Source of the DNA: Paracoccus pantotrophus
Lineage (GTDB): Bacteria > Pseudomonadota > Alphaproteobacteria > Rhodobacterales > Rhodobacteraceae
Assembly (NCBI RefSeq): GCF_008824185.1
Contig: NZ_CP044426.1
Coordinates: forward strand, 310,001 to 374,000
Length of the DNA: 64,000 nt
Direction of reading: 5' to 3'
This document shows, in pieces, positions 1 to 8,480 of the stretch (its first letter is position 1; every line of letters begins with the position of its first letter). The translations under genes and the position numbers were made by a program. The notes beneath the pieces are model-generated. The model had not been told where the DNA came from and searched no databases. It saw only the letters and a list, made by a program, of their open reading frames with translations.

Positions 1-1248
1 GATGACCAGTTCCGCCGGCTCGTCGTAATCGGCGCCTTCGATCAGCTCGGGCGACTGCCGGCCCGAGACATCGGGCTGGCCCAGCCGCATCTTCTGCACG
101 CGCACGGCGCTGATGGTCGGGATTTCGCCCGTATCATCCACGTCGCGTTCCTGCGCGACCATGGCCTCGCCGGTGACATGGCCGGTAAAGGCGCCAGGGG
201 CGGACAACCAGACGAACTCGACGCCCTCCTCCTCGGCGTTCTGCACCTCGCGCTGGCTGCCGGGCATGTTGGCGCGGTCGCGGCGATACAGGCATTTCAC
301 CGATTGCGCGCCCTGGCGGATGGCGGTGCGCACGCAATCCATGGCGGTGTCGCCGCCGCCGATGACCACGACGCGCTTGCCCTTGGCGTTCAGCTCGCCA
401 TCCTCGTAATCGGGGATCTCGTCGCCCAGATCGACCCGGTTCGAGGCGGTCAGGTAGTCCAGCGCCCGTACCACGCCCTTGGCGGCGGCATTGTCGATGT
501 CCAGGTCGCGGGTCTTGTAGACGCCGGTGGCGATCAGCACCGCGTCATGCTTGCCGCGGATGGCGTCGAAGCTGATGTCCTCGCCGACATTGACGTTCAG
601 CACGAAGTCCACGCCGCCCTGGGCCAGCTGCTCGGTGCGCCGCTCGACCACCTGCTTTTCCAGCTTGAAGCCGGGGATGCCATAGATCATCAGCCCGCCG
701 GCCCGGTCGTGGCGGTCATAGACCGTGACCTGGAAGCCCATGCGGCGCAGCCGGTCGGCGGCGGCCAGCCCGCCCGGCCCCGCGCCGATGATGCCGATGG
801 ATTCCGGCCGTTCCTGCATCGGCACGATCGGCGTGATCCAGCCCTGCTCCCAGGCGGTGTCGGTGATGTATTTCTCGATGGCGCCGATGGTGACGGTGCC
901 GTGGCCGGACTGTTCGATGACGCAATTGCCCTCGCACAGCCGGTCCTGCGGGCAGATGCGGCCGCAGATCTCGGGGAAGGTGTTGGTCTCCTGGCTGCGC
1001 AGATAGGCTTCCTGCGTGCGCCCCTCGGCGGTCAGGCGCAGCCAGTCGGGGATGTTGTTGTGCAGCGGGCAATGGCTCTGGCAATAGGGCACGCCGCATT
1101 GGCTGCAGCGGCTGGCCTGTTCCTTGGCCTTGGCCTCGGCGAACTCGCGATAGATCTCGTGGAAATCTTCCGAGCGGGATGCCGCGTCACGTTTCTCGGG
1201 CATCTCGCGCCCGATGGTGACGAATTTGAGCATCTTTTGCGTGGCCAT
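1..1248 (-). CDS. gltD: Glutamate synthase (NADPH) small subunit, 3' end cut by window edge
   Basis: The small (beta) subunit of glutamate synthase supplies NADPH electrons to the large subunit, which makes glutamate from glutamine and 2-oxoglutarate in the cytoplasm. About 416 residues are visible from the ATG at 1248. The N-terminal cysteines for Fe-S clusters (CSQCGVPYC, then further Cys in CGRICPQDRLCEGNC) are followed by an FAD-binding stretch GIIGAGPGGLAAADRL and an NADPH-binding stretch VVVIGGGDTAMD, the normal order for GltD. The family is about 480 residues, so roughly 60 C-terminal residues lie outside the window. It follows uppP on the same strand after a 150-base gap. gltB is not in the window. 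Confidence 0.95.
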   Translation of the reverse strand, partial: MATQKMLKFVTIGREMPEKRDAASRSEDFHEIYREFAEAKAKEQASRCSQCGVPYCQSHCPLHNNIPDWLRLTAEGRTQEAYLRSQETNTFPEICGRICPQDRLCEGNCVIEQSGHGTVTIGAIEKYITDTAWEQGWITPIVPMQERPESIGIIGAGPGGLAAADRLRRMGFQVTVYDRHDRAGGLMIYGIPGFKLEKQVVERRTEQLAQGGVDFVLNVNVGEDISFDAIRGKHDAVLIATGVYKTRDLDIDNAAAKGVVRALDYLTASNRVDLGDEIPDYEDGELNAKGKRVVVIGGGDTAMDCVRTAIRQGAQSVKCLYRRDRANMPGSQREVQNAEEEGVEFVWLSAPGAFTGHVTGEAMVAQERDVDDTGEIPTISAVRVQKMRLGQPDVSGRQSPELIEGADYDEPAELVI

Positions 1249-1313
1249 GGCTGCGCGTCCTTCGATGACGAGGGTGGTCCCAGCCTGATAAGTCAGGCCG
1301 CCGTCAAAGAAAA

Positions 1314-1402
1314 GTCAGCAGAGTTGACCCAATTAACGATTCTTCCGTCCGAACCCCTCTTTTTTACGCTGCGGGCGCGAAAAATAGGTCAGCACAGTTT
1401 AC
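1314..1402. repeat. Pair of 15-base near-identical direct repeats between uppP and gltD
   Basis: GTCAGCAGAGTTGAC at 1314-1328 and GTCAGCACAGTTTAC at 1388-1402 differ at two positions and lie 74 bases apart, about seven helical turns. The first copy is also an inverted repeat, GTCA-N7-TGAC. The second copy overlaps the uppP stop codon. They sit upstream of gltD and could be a pair of regulator half-sites, but no known consensus fits. The pair may be chance. Confidence 0.25.
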
Positions 1403-2202
1403 CATCCTGCCTGCAAAGCCAGCAAAACCACGACCCCGACTGCGATTCGCCACCAGGCGAAGAAGCCATAGCCATAGGTAGAGACATAGTTCAGCAGCCC
1501 ACGCACCACGACCACGGCAGCCAGGAAGGCGCAGACAAAACCCAATACGATGTTCCCGGTCGCCGCTGCGTCCAGGATGTCGCGGTTCTTGTGGAGATCA
1601 TAGACGAAAGCGCCCAGCATCGTCGGCATGGACAGGAAAAAGCTGAATTCCGCGGCAGAACGCTTGTCGGCGCCCAGAAGCAGGGCACCGACGATGGTCG
1701 CCCCCGAGCGCGAGACGCCGGGAATCATCGCCAGGCACTGGATGAAGCCGATCTTCAGCGCCATGGGCAGCGGGAAATCCTCGGCCGAGAAATGCCGCGG
1801 CCGGTTCGCCATCCGGTCCACGAACAGCAGCACCACGCCGCCGATGATCAGCATGGCGGCGATCAGGGCCGGGGTCTCGAACAGCACTTCCTTGATGATG
1901 CGATGCGCCAGCACGCCGATCACCACCGCGGGCAGGAAGGCCAGGGCCACCGCCAGGATGAAGCGCCTGGCGCGCGGATCATGCGGTGCGCCGGAAAAGA
2001 TCCGCCACAGCCGCCCGGCATAGACGCCCAGGATGGCCATGATCGCGCCCAGCTGGATCAGCACCTCGAAGGCGCGGCCGGGGGAATCGAAGCCCAGGAA
2101 ATGCCCGGCCAGCAGCACATGGCCGGTCGAGGACACGGGAATGAACTCGGTCAGCCCCTCCAGCAGACCAAGGGCGGCGGCAACGAGGGTGTTGTGGTCC
2201 AT
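1399..2202 (-). CDS. uppP: Undecaprenyl-diphosphatase UppP/BacA
   Basis: This inner-membrane enzyme dephosphorylates undecaprenyl diphosphate to recycle the lipid carrier for peptidoglycan and other envelope polymers; overproduction gives bacitracin resistance. The 267-residue length is normal. The family signatures are visible: an N-terminal GLTEFIPVSSTGHVLLAG motif with the essential glutamate, and PGVSRSGATIVG in the middle, separated by hydrophobic helices. The start codon shares one base with the stop of the upstream NAD(P)H-binding gene (TGATG), so the two are probably translationally coupled. Confidence 0.95.
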   Translation of the reverse strand: MDHNTLVAAALGLLEGLTEFIPVSSTGHVLLAGHFLGFDSPGRAFEVLIQLGAIMAILGVYAGRLWRIFSGAPHDPRARRFILAVALAFLPAVVIGVLAHRIIKEVLFETPALIAAMLIIGGVVLLFVDRMANRPRHFSAEDFPLPMALKIGFIQCLAMIPGVSRSGATIVGALLLGADKRSAAEFSFFLSMPTMLGAFVYDLHKNRDILDAAATGNIVLGFVCAFLAAVVVVRGLLNYVSTYGYGFFAWWRIAVGVVVLLALQAGW

Positions 2203-3194
2203 CAGCCGTTGCGCAGGTTCTTCGCCGAGGCGGTGATCGCTTCATATTGCCCCGAGGGCCGGAAGCGCCACAGGTATTGCGCGATGATGGCGGGGGCGGC
2301 GGTCGGTTCGATGCCCAGGTCGGCAAAGGTCTTGACCTGTCCCGAGACCCGGTTCGGCCGGCGCAGCAGCCGGGCCTGGTCGCGGGTCATGATGCGGTTG
2401 GTCAGCAGCCCGCCGCTGACGGTCTGCACCGTGTCCAGCACCGATCCCATCACCCGGCCCAGCCAATTCGGCAGGCCGATGATGGCGCGGCGCCGGTCGG
2501 TGGCAACCAGAACCTGCTGCGCCACCTCGCGCATGGTCAGGACGTCCGGCCCGCCAAGCTCGTAGATGCCCGGCTCGGCCTGTCCCGCGGCGGCCATGGC
2601 GGCGGCGCGGGCCACGTCCTCGACATAGACCGGCTGCATCTGGGTGTTCGCGCCCGGCACCAGCAGGATCGGCCCCAGCCGCGTCATCGAGGCGATGCGG
2701 TTGTAGAAATGGTCGTCCGGCCCGAACATGACCGAAGGCCGCAGGATCACCGCATCGGGGCGATGCGCCAGCACCGCCGCCTCGCCCCGGCCCTTGGTGG
2801 CGGCATAGCGGCTGTCCGAATCCGGATCCGCGCCGATGGCCGAGACATGCACGAAATGCCGGACCCCGGTTTCGGCGGCGATGCGGGCGACGCGGCCCGC
2901 GGCCTCCTCGTGGATGGCGTCGAAGGTGTTCCTGCCCTCGCGCACCATGATGCCGACGCAGTTGATGACCGCATCCGCATCGGCCATGCAGGCGGTCACG
3001 GAAAGGTCGTCGCGCACGTTGCAGGGCACCGGCTCGACCTGGCCGGGGGCGCCATAGGTGCGCACCACCCCGGCCTCGTTCGGGCGGCGGACGGCGACGC
3101 GGATGCGCCAGCCCTGGGCGGCCATGACCCGTGCGATCTGCCGGCCGAGGAATCCAGACCCGCCATAAATGGTGACAAGCTTGGCTGCGGACAT
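2202..3194 (-). CDS. NDUFA9-like NAD(P)H-binding protein (atypical SDR)
   Basis: This 330-residue atypical short-chain reductase has a Rossmann glycine motif near the N terminus (YGGSGFLGRQ). It resembles the complex I accessory subunit NDUFA9 and related NAD(P)-dependent epimerases. The usual YxxxK pair is weak; a YAATKG stretch is present around residue 135. In alphaproteobacteria such proteins have been found with respiratory complex I, but nothing in the sequence proves this role. It is the first gene of a minus-strand group leading into uppP with a one-base stop/start overlap. Confidence 0.8.
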   Translation of the reverse strand: MSAAKLVTIYGGSGFLGRQIARVMAAQGWRIRVAVRRPNEAGVVRTYGAPGQVEPVPCNVRDDLSVTACMADADAVINCVGIMVREGRNTFDAIHEEAAGRVARIAAETGVRHFVHVSAIGADPDSDSRYAATKGRGEAAVLAHRPDAVILRPSVMFGPDDHFYNRIASMTRLGPILLVPGANTQMQPVYVEDVARAAAMAAAGQAEPGIYELGGPDVLTMREVAQQVLVATDRRRAIIGLPNWLGRVMGSVLDTVQTVSGGLLTNRIMTRDQARLLRRPNRVSGQVKTFADLGIEPTAAPAIIAQYLWRFRPSGQYEAITASAKNLRNG

Positions 3195-3722
3195 GCGGCG
3201 CTCCCTTCGTGCGTGCTTGATCGTTCAATACCCAAGCCTTCCGCCAGCGGCAAGCCGTGGCCGCCGGCCTGCGACGATCGGGTCCGCCTTGCCGGCCCGT
3301 CCCGGCGTTGGCCGCGCCCTTTCAAGGCCGGGCAACGGCGGCAAATGGGCGAGGGATGAAAAGATCGTCCAGGCCGAGCCCCGGGGGGAGGCGCGGCACC
3401 GCCGCCGCGGCCGTTGGTGCCAGGCGTGCGGGGATCGCGGCCACCGGCTTGCGGCCTGCTCGCGGCCGCCTGGGGCGGCGGCATGCGGACGATCTCATGG
3501 AGCGCGGCAGGATCAGGCGGGTCCGTGCCGTGCGAAGGGGGCATGCCGGGCCGCGCTGATCCGGCCGAAGGGGCAGGGCTCTACCCGGCCGGGGCGCGGT
3601 TTTCCGGCGGCGCCGGCCGATGAAGCACGGCCCGGACACGGCCGGGCCGGCGGCTTCGAAGGCGGCGTGAACGGGGGCGCGAAAAAGATTTGCGGCCGGC
3701 GAAGATTTTTGTCGATCCCCCG
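3195..3722. other. Gene-free stretch upstream of tRNA-Leu
   Basis: About 530 bases with no ORF I would call. Short open frames exist on both strands but are Arg/Pro/Gly-rich, lack convincing ribosome binding sites and look like frames that are open only because of high GC. The right edge carries the promoter of the tRNA gene. The left part must hold the promoter of the minus-strand NDUFA9-like gene, which I cannot pinpoint. Confidence 0.5.
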
Positions 3723-3750
3723 TTGACACCCCCTGCGGCTGGGCTTAATC
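3723..3750 (+). promoter_or_regulatory. Probable sigma-70-type promoter of tRNA-Leu
   Basis: A perfect -35 hexamer TTGACA at 3723-3728 is followed after 16 bases by TTAATC (3745-3750), which can serve as a -10 box. The tRNA begins 19 bases further on. The spacing and the perfect -35 make this the most convincing promoter in the window. Confidence 0.6.
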
Positions 3751-3768
3751 ACCCGGCTCACGCGACCT

Positions 3769-3853
3769 GCCCAGGTGGCGGAATTGGTAGACGCGCACGG
3801 TTCAGGTCCGTGTGCCGCAAGGCGTGGAGGTTCGAGTCCTCTCCTGGGCACCA
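3769..3853 (+). tRNA. tRNA-Leu (anticodon CAG)
   Basis: An 85-base class II tRNA with encoded CCA. The acceptor stem pairs GCCCAGG with CCTGGGC. The anticodon loop TTCAGGT gives anticodon CAG, reading CUG, the dominant leucine codon here. The T arm is GGAGG-TTCGAGT-CCTCT. A long variable arm typical of tRNA-Leu is present. Confidence 0.97.
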
Positions 3854-3858
3854 TGAAC

Positions 3859-3897
3859 AAAAGCCGCGCAAACCCTTGGGTTTGCGCGGCTTTTGCT
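3859..3897 (+). terminator. Strong intrinsic terminator of tRNA-Leu
   Basis: A near-perfect inverted repeat (3859-3875 against 3878-3894), whose arms read AAAAGCCGCGCAAACCC and its complement, ends in TTTT. It starts five bases after the tRNA CCA. The A and T tails on both sides could let it work in either direction. Confidence 0.85.
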
Positions 3898-3946
3898 TTG
3901 CGCGGCAGGGTGCTTTCGGGCAAGGCTTGCCGCCGGTGGCACGGTC

Positions 3947-3973
3947 GCTTGGGTATTTGGGAAACGGTGAAGC
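3947..3973 (+). repeat. ATTT-tail repeat copy (a)
   Basis: GGGTATTTGGGAAACGGTGA-type tail shared with eight other sites in the window (see the findings). This copy lacks the hairpins and lies between the tRNA-Leu terminator and the NUDIX gene. Confidence 0.6.
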
Positions 3974-4060
3974 CATGCAGGCGCGGGCGGGGCGCAGCCA
4001 TGGCCTTCCCGGCCGGGATGGGCACAGGCAGGGCGCCGTGGGGGGAAAGGAAGTGGCCGC

Positions 4061-4501
4061 ATGATACCGCGTTTCGGAACGCCGCCGGGGCGCCGCGCCC
4101 ATCGCCTGCGTCCGGGGGCCTATGGGCTGCTGATCCGCGACGGCGCGGCGCTGCTGACCTTCCAGCAGGCGCCGGCGCCCGAGTTCCAATTGCCCGGCGG
4201 CGGCATCGACCCCGGCGAATCGCCGTTGGCCGCCCTGCATCGCGAGGTGCGCGAGGAGACCGGCTGGAGCATCGGCAATCCGCGCCGCCTCGGCGCCTAT
4301 CGGCGTTTTTGCCATATGCCGGATTACGGGTTCTGGGCGGAGAAGCTCTGCACCCTCTGGCTGGCCCGCCCGGTGGTGCGGCTGGGCGCTCCTTCCGAGC
4401 CGGGGCATGAAGCGCATTGGGTGCCCCTGCGGCAGGTCGCGGAACTGTTGCCCGATCCGGGCTCGCGCGCCCTGGTGCGGGCGGCGTTGCGCCGGATCTG
4501 A
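4061..4501 (+). CDS. NUDIX hydrolase
   Basis: A 146-residue cytoplasmic NUDIX family pyrophosphohydrolase that would cleave a nucleoside diphosphate linked to another group; the substrate cannot be read from sequence. The NUDIX box fits the consensus exactly at residues 47-69 (G-x5-E53-x7-R61-E62-V-R-E65-E66-T-G68-W), giving the metal-binding glutamates. A purine-rich GGAAAGGAAG precedes the ATG. It ends 8 bases before the convergent stop of the phosphatase response regulator. The gene appears monocistronic. Confidence 0.9.
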   Translation: MIPRFGTPPGRRAHRLRPGAYGLLIRDGAALLTFQQAPAPEFQLPGGGIDPGESPLAALHREVREETGWSIGNPRRLGAYRRFCHMPDYGFWAEKLCTLWLARPVVRLGAPSEPGHEAHWVPLRQVAELLPDPGSRALVRAALRRI

Positions 4502-4509
4502 GCCGGGTC

Positions 4510-5781
4510 TCAGCCCCAGGGGCCGCCACCGTTCTTCTGCCGCTCGACCAGCACGGCCGAGATGTCGTCGCCGCGCCGGCCGCCGGCGTAATGCGCTGCC
4601 GACCAGCAGATCGATTCCAGCAGTGCATCGCCGCGCAGCGTGGCATTGGTGCGCAGGATGGCATTCAGCCCTTCTTCGCCCAGGGGTTCGCCGCGCGCAT
4701 TCTCGCTTTCCGTGAGGCCGTCCGAGCTGATGAACAGCCGGTCGCCGGGTCCAAGCGCCAATTGCACCTCGTCATACGCGGCATCGGGAAACACCCCCAC
4801 GGGCAGGCCGCCGCCGCCGATGCGCTCGATGCGGCCGTCGGCGCGTTGCAGCACCGGATGGGGGTGGCCCGCCTGCACCAGGCGCAGCTGGCCGGTCAGG
4901 AAATCCAGATCGGCATAGACCATGGTGAAATAGGATTCGGTACGCAATTCCTCGATCATCAGCGTGTTCAGGTGGCGCAGCACCTCGGTCGGCGGGCGGG
5001 CGTCGTAAAGGCCCAGGTCGGTGATGCGCAGCGCGATGTTCTGGTCCGTCCCACCGGAAAGCAGCGCCGCCAGCCGCGCGCAAAGCAGTGCCGAGGCGAC
5101 GCCATGGCCCGCCACGTCCAGCGCGAACAGCCCGACGCGGCGGGCGTTGATCGGAAAGAAGCCGACCAGGTCGCCGCCGATATGGCCGGCCGGGCGCATC
5201 AGCAGCGAAAGGTCGAAATCGCCGTAGCGGCCATGGCGTTCCCGCACCAGCCCCTGCTGGAGGCGCTGCGCCTCGCGCAGGTCGCGGTCGATCGCGGCCT
5301 GGGTCTCGCGCAGCTGGGCCAGGGTGGCGCTGAGCTGGGTATTGGCGCTGCGCAGGCTTTCCTCCATGCGCAGGATGCGTTCGCTGGCGGAAAGCCGCGC
5401 CAGCAGTTCGGCGCCCGAGACCGGCTTGGTCAGGAATTCGTCGGCGCCGGCGCGCAGCCCCTGGGCGATGTCCTTCTTGTCGTTGCGCGAGGTCAGCAGG
5501 ATGAAATAGCCATAGCGGTCCGACTGCATCTCGCGAAAGCGGCGGCAAAATTCCAGCCCGCTTTGGCCCGGCATCATCCAGTCCGAGATGACGATGTCGG
5601 GCCGCCGCTCCAGGCAGATGCGCATCGCCTCGTCGCCGCTGGCCGCCTCGACCACCTGGTAGCCGGCGCGGAGCAGCTGCACCGCCAGGGTCCGCCTTTG
5701 TGCCCGGCTGTCGTCGACAAGCAGCACCAGCCGCATGCTGTGCGGTATCGTCGTCGCGGCCTGGGGGTCGAGGATCATCAT
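4510..5781 (-). CDS. Response regulator with SpoIIE-type PP2C phosphatase output
   Basis: A 423-residue cytoplasmic signalling protein. A receiver domain (about residues 16-130) carries the acidic pair D23/D24, the phosphoacceptor D67 (VISDWMMPG) and the conserved LTKP lysine loop. A coiled coil follows (about 135-175, rich in Glu/Gln/Leu). The C-terminal half is a PP2C/SpoIIE Ser/Thr phosphatase with the metal-binding motif FALDVAGHGVASAL and a later DGLTES and RGDDISAV. Such proteins usually dephosphorylate an anti-anti-sigma factor in a partner switch or general stress pathway. The divergent neighbour is an Hpt protein, a plausible phosphate donor. M16 is an alternative start. Confidence 0.9.
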   Translation of the reverse strand: MMILDPQAATTIPHSMRLVLLVDDSRAQRRTLAVQLLRAGYQVVEAASGDEAMRICLERRPDIVISDWMMPGQSGLEFCRRFREMQSDRYGYFILLTSRNDKKDIAQGLRAGADEFLTKPVSGAELLARLSASERILRMEESLRSANTQLSATLAQLRETQAAIDRDLREAQRLQQGLVRERHGRYGDFDLSLLMRPAGHIGGDLVGFFPINARRVGLFALDVAGHGVASALLCARLAALLSGGTDQNIALRITDLGLYDARPPTEVLRHLNTLMIEELRTESYFTMVYADLDFLTGQLRLVQAGHPHPVLQRADGRIERIGGGGLPVGVFPDAAYDEVQLALGPGDRLFISSDGLTESENARGEPLGEEGLNAILRTNATLRGDALLESICWSAAHYAGGRRGDDISAVLVERQKNGGGPWG

Positions 5782-5900
5782 GCGCCAGGGTCTAGACCAC
5801 GGGGTCTGAATGTTCCGTTAATCCAGACAATTTTCGCGATTAACACGTTATAGATGAAATTGCTGTTATGAAGGGTGGGTGATTCTTCCGAGGGTTGTCC

Positions 5901-6258
5901 ATGCTGGATTGGAACCGTATCAACGAACTGCGCGGGGAGGTCGGCGATGACGAATTCCAGCTGATCCTGGAACTGTTTCTGGACGAGGTCGAAGGTGTCA
6001 TCATGCGCCTGTCGCGCCGGGACGTGCTGCAGCTGGAAACCGACCTGCATTTCCTGAAAGGATGCGCCTGGAACCTGGGCTTTGTCGATTTCGGCAATCT
6101 TTGCGATGCAGGCGAACGCAAGGCGGCCGGGGGCCGGGGGCCGGGCGGCCGAGGTCGATGCCGAATCGCTGCTGGCCAGTTATTCCGCGTCGAAACAGGC
6201 GCTGATGCGCCAGCTGGACGCGGCGCTGCGTCCCGACAAGCGGATGCGCCTTGCCTGA
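5901..6258 (+). pseudogene. Hpt domain phosphotransfer protein with a one-base frameshift
   Basis: The frame from ATG 5901 encodes a histidine phosphotransfer helix with the motif H50-F-L-K-G (LHFLKGCAWNLGF), the site that would carry phosphate. After KAAG the frame runs into Gly/Arg-rich nonsense. Removing one G from the run at 6129-6145 restores a continuous frame ending AEVDAESLLASYSASKQ ... RPDKRMRLA and a stop at 6256-6258, giving a protein of about 118 residues, the normal size for a free-standing Hpt. This is either a sequencing error in a G run or a real inactivation. It is divergent from the REC-PP2C gene and ends 8 bases from ilvA. Confidence 0.8.
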
Positions 6259-6265
6259 GCGCCGG

Positions 6266-7504
6266 TCAGATCAGGAATTCCGCCAGCACCGGATCGCGGG
6301 TGATGTCGCGATAGCCGATCCCCGCCGCTTCCAGCCTGTCGCACAGCCGGGCAAGGTTTTCCGGGGCGGTGGTCTCGATGCCGATCAGGACCGAGCCGAA
6401 GTTGCGCGCCGATTTCTTCAGGTATTCGAAGCGGGCGATATCGTCCTCGGGGCCCAGCAATTGCAGGAAATCGCGCAGGGCGCCGGGCCGCTGCGGCATG
6501 CGCAGGATGAAATAGCGCTTGAGCCCCGAGAAACGCTGGGCGCGCTCCTTGACCTCGGGCAGGCGCTCGAAGTCGAAATTCCCGCCCGAACAGATGCAGA
6601 CCACCCGCTTGCCGGCCAGGTCGGGAATGTCGCGCAGCACGTCCACTGCCAGCGCCCCGGCCGGTTCCAGCACGATGCCCTCGATGTTCAGCATTTCGAG
6701 CATGGTGGCGCAGATGCGATCTTCGGGCGCGGTATGGACGCGCTCGGCGCCGAAGCCGCGAAGCGCGGCAAAGGGCAGGTCGCCGATCCGCGCCACGGCG
6801 GCGCCATCGACGAAATTGTCCACGGCGGGCAGGGTCACGGGGGCGCCCGCCAGCAGCGCCTCGCGCAGGCTGGCGCCACCTTCCGGTTCGGCGAACTCGG
6901 CGCGGGTGCCGGGGGCCAGTTCGGCCAGCAACCGGGTGACGCCGGCGGCCAGCCCCCCGCCGCCGACCGGCAGGACGACGACATCCGGCGCGGCATCCAG
7001 CTGGTCGAGCAGCTCCAGCCCGACCGTGGCCTGCCCCTCGATGATGTCCGGGTCGTCGAAGGGCGACAGGAAGGTGGCGCCCTGCGCGCGGGCGAAATCC
7101 TGCGCCGCGGCCAGCGTCTGGTCGAAATAATCGCCGGTCAGCACGATCTCGATGGCGCCGTTGCCGAAGATGCGGGTCTTGTCGATCTTTTGCCGGGGCG
7201 TGGTGACCGGCATGAAGATCGTGCCGCGGGTGCCGAAATGCCGGCAGGCATAGGCCATGCCCTGCGCGTGGTTGCCGGCGCTGGCGCAGACGAAATGCCC
7301 CTGCGGCCCGGCGCCGATCTTGCGCATGGCGTTGAAGGCGCCGCGCAGCTTGTAGCTGCGCACCGGCGTCAGGTCTTCGCGTTTCAGCCAGATCTCGGCA
7401 CCGTATTTCGCCGAGAGGTGATCGTTCTTCTGCAAGGGCGTCGGCTCGAAAAGGTCGCGCAGCGCGATCCCGGCCTGGCGGACAGAGGCGGCAAAGTTTT
7501 CCAT
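6266..7504 (-). CDS. ilvA: Threonine ammonia-lyase (threonine dehydratase)
   Basis: A PLP enzyme that deaminates threonine to 2-oxobutanoate, the first step to isoleucine. It has 412 residues: a catalytic domain with the Schiff-base lysine K52 (SYKLRGAFN), a glycine-rich phosphate loop (CSGGNFDFE is near the end of the domain) and one C-terminal ACT-like regulatory domain starting near RYFILRMPQRPGALRDFL. This is the shorter, single-ACT form common in alphaproteobacteria; it may be less isoleucine-sensitive than the two-ACT enterobacterial form. The gene appears monocistronic. Confidence 0.93.
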   Translation of the reverse strand: MENFAASVRQAGIALRDLFEPTPLQKNDHLSAKYGAEIWLKREDLTPVRSYKLRGAFNAMRKIGAGPQGHFVCASAGNHAQGMAYACRHFGTRGTIFMPVTTPRQKIDKTRIFGNGAIEIVLTGDYFDQTLAAAQDFARAQGATFLSPFDDPDIIEGQATVGLELLDQLDAAPDVVVLPVGGGGLAAGVTRLLAELAPGTRAEFAEPEGGASLREALLAGAPVTLPAVDNFVDGAAVARIGDLPFAALRGFGAERVHTAPEDRICATMLEMLNIEGIVLEPAGALAVDVLRDIPDLAGKRVVCICSGGNFDFERLPEVKERAQRFSGLKRYFILRMPQRPGALRDFLQLLGPEDDIARFEYLKKSARNFGSVLIGIETTAPENLARLCDRLEAAGIGYRDITRDPVLAEFLI

Positions 7505-7585
7505 GACCGGCGCATGGCGCGAAAAACCGCGGTTGGCAAGTGGGGATGGCTTGCCGCCCTGGGCGGCGGCGCCCGGCCGCCCTGG

Positions 7586-8428
7586 CTAGCGGGTGGCGTC
7601 CATCTTGCAGGGCAGGACGACGGGCTGTGCCCTGTCGGGCAGCCAGGCAAGCACCTGGGTATCGGAAAGGAAGGTGACGGAAAGGGGCCGGGACGGCATG
7701 GCTGGGAAATCGCATCGGTAGTTTTCCTGCCCATCCAGCGCCCGGACGAGGCTGGGCAGGTCGGGCATGATCGTCAGCGATGACGCAAGCGGCATCGCGA
7801 TCATCGCGCTGAGCGGCAGGACAAAGGCCATCGACCGCAGGGCAGCGCCTCCACGCCTCGTCAGCATTTGCAGGGTAAGCAACCCCAACTGCAGCAGCAT
7901 GAGCAGCGCCCCAGCCCCCGCGAAGGTCAGCCACAAAGTCGTGACCGCTGTCAGTACGTCCAGGGTCATCGGAAAGGTATCGGGCGCAACGCCGAAGCTT
8001 TGTGCCAGGATGCTGCGCGCCTTCATGCGGGCAAGCACGGCCATGCCCAGGGGAATGGCGAGGGCCAGGCCAAGCCTGAGGCCAGGCCATCCTTGCAAGC
8101 TGCCCATGATCGCGATGGCCCAGCCCAGCACCGCGATGCCGAAGGCCAATGTCAGCACGGCAAGGGCGACGGGATCATGCCAGCCGGGCAGCGGTTCGAC
8201 CTGCAGCGGCGGCAGGAAGAGGAGCGCGGCGATGATCGCGCTGAGCCACCAGCAGTCGCGAAAGACACGCCGCAACAGCGCGCCCGCCTGGTCCATGAAG
8301 GCATCGCGCCACTGCCGCAGCCTGCGCCGGCACAGGATGGCGCTGCACCGGGCCCCCCGCCGAATTCCACCCGGTTTGCCGGAAAAGCCCTGCCTGCGCC
8401 TGGGCGGCGCCCCGCTCTTGTCGGTCAT
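7586..8428 (-). CDS. Orphan membrane protein of unknown function
   Basis: I do not recognise this 280-residue protein. It has a basic N terminus (PPRRRQGF, CRRRLRQWRDAF), then about five hydrophobic segments (near WWLSAIIAALLFLPPL, PVALAVLTLAFGIAVLGWAI, LGLALAIPLGMAVLA, LWLTFAGAGALLMLLQLG and AFVLPLSAMIAMPLAS) and a C-terminal soluble tail with two Cys. Parts read less GC-biased than the neighbours, which hints at a recently acquired or weakly expressed gene. The start is uncertain; M45 (MDQAGALLRRVF) would remove the basic tail. It lies between ilvA and the divergent argG. Confidence 0.65.
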   Translation of the reverse strand: MTDKSGAPPRRRQGFSGKPGGIRRGARCSAILCRRRLRQWRDAFMDQAGALLRRVFRDCWWLSAIIAALLFLPPLQVEPLPGWHDPVALAVLTLAFGIAVLGWAIAIMGSLQGWPGLRLGLALAIPLGMAVLARMKARSILAQSFGVAPDTFPMTLDVLTAVTTLWLTFAGAGALLMLLQLGLLTLQMLTRRGGAALRSMAFVLPLSAMIAMPLASSLTIMPDLPSLVRALDGQENYRCDFPAMPSRPLSVTFLSDTQVLAWLPDRAQPVVLPCKMDATR

Positions 8429-8480
8429 CGGAAAACATCCTATTGCAACATCAACTCAAAAAAAACGGGGGCCATATCGC

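Noticed and set aside
178..2565. A 795-codon open frame on the plus strand opposite gltD, uppP and the NDUFA9-like gene
   Set aside because: It is antisense to three genes with clear motifs; its product is Gly/Ala/His/Arg-rich without domains, typical of GC-driven shadow frames.
3769..4060. tRNA-Leu as an attachment site for an integrated element
   Set aside because: No integrase, no direct repeat of the tRNA 3' end and only housekeeping-type genes downstream.
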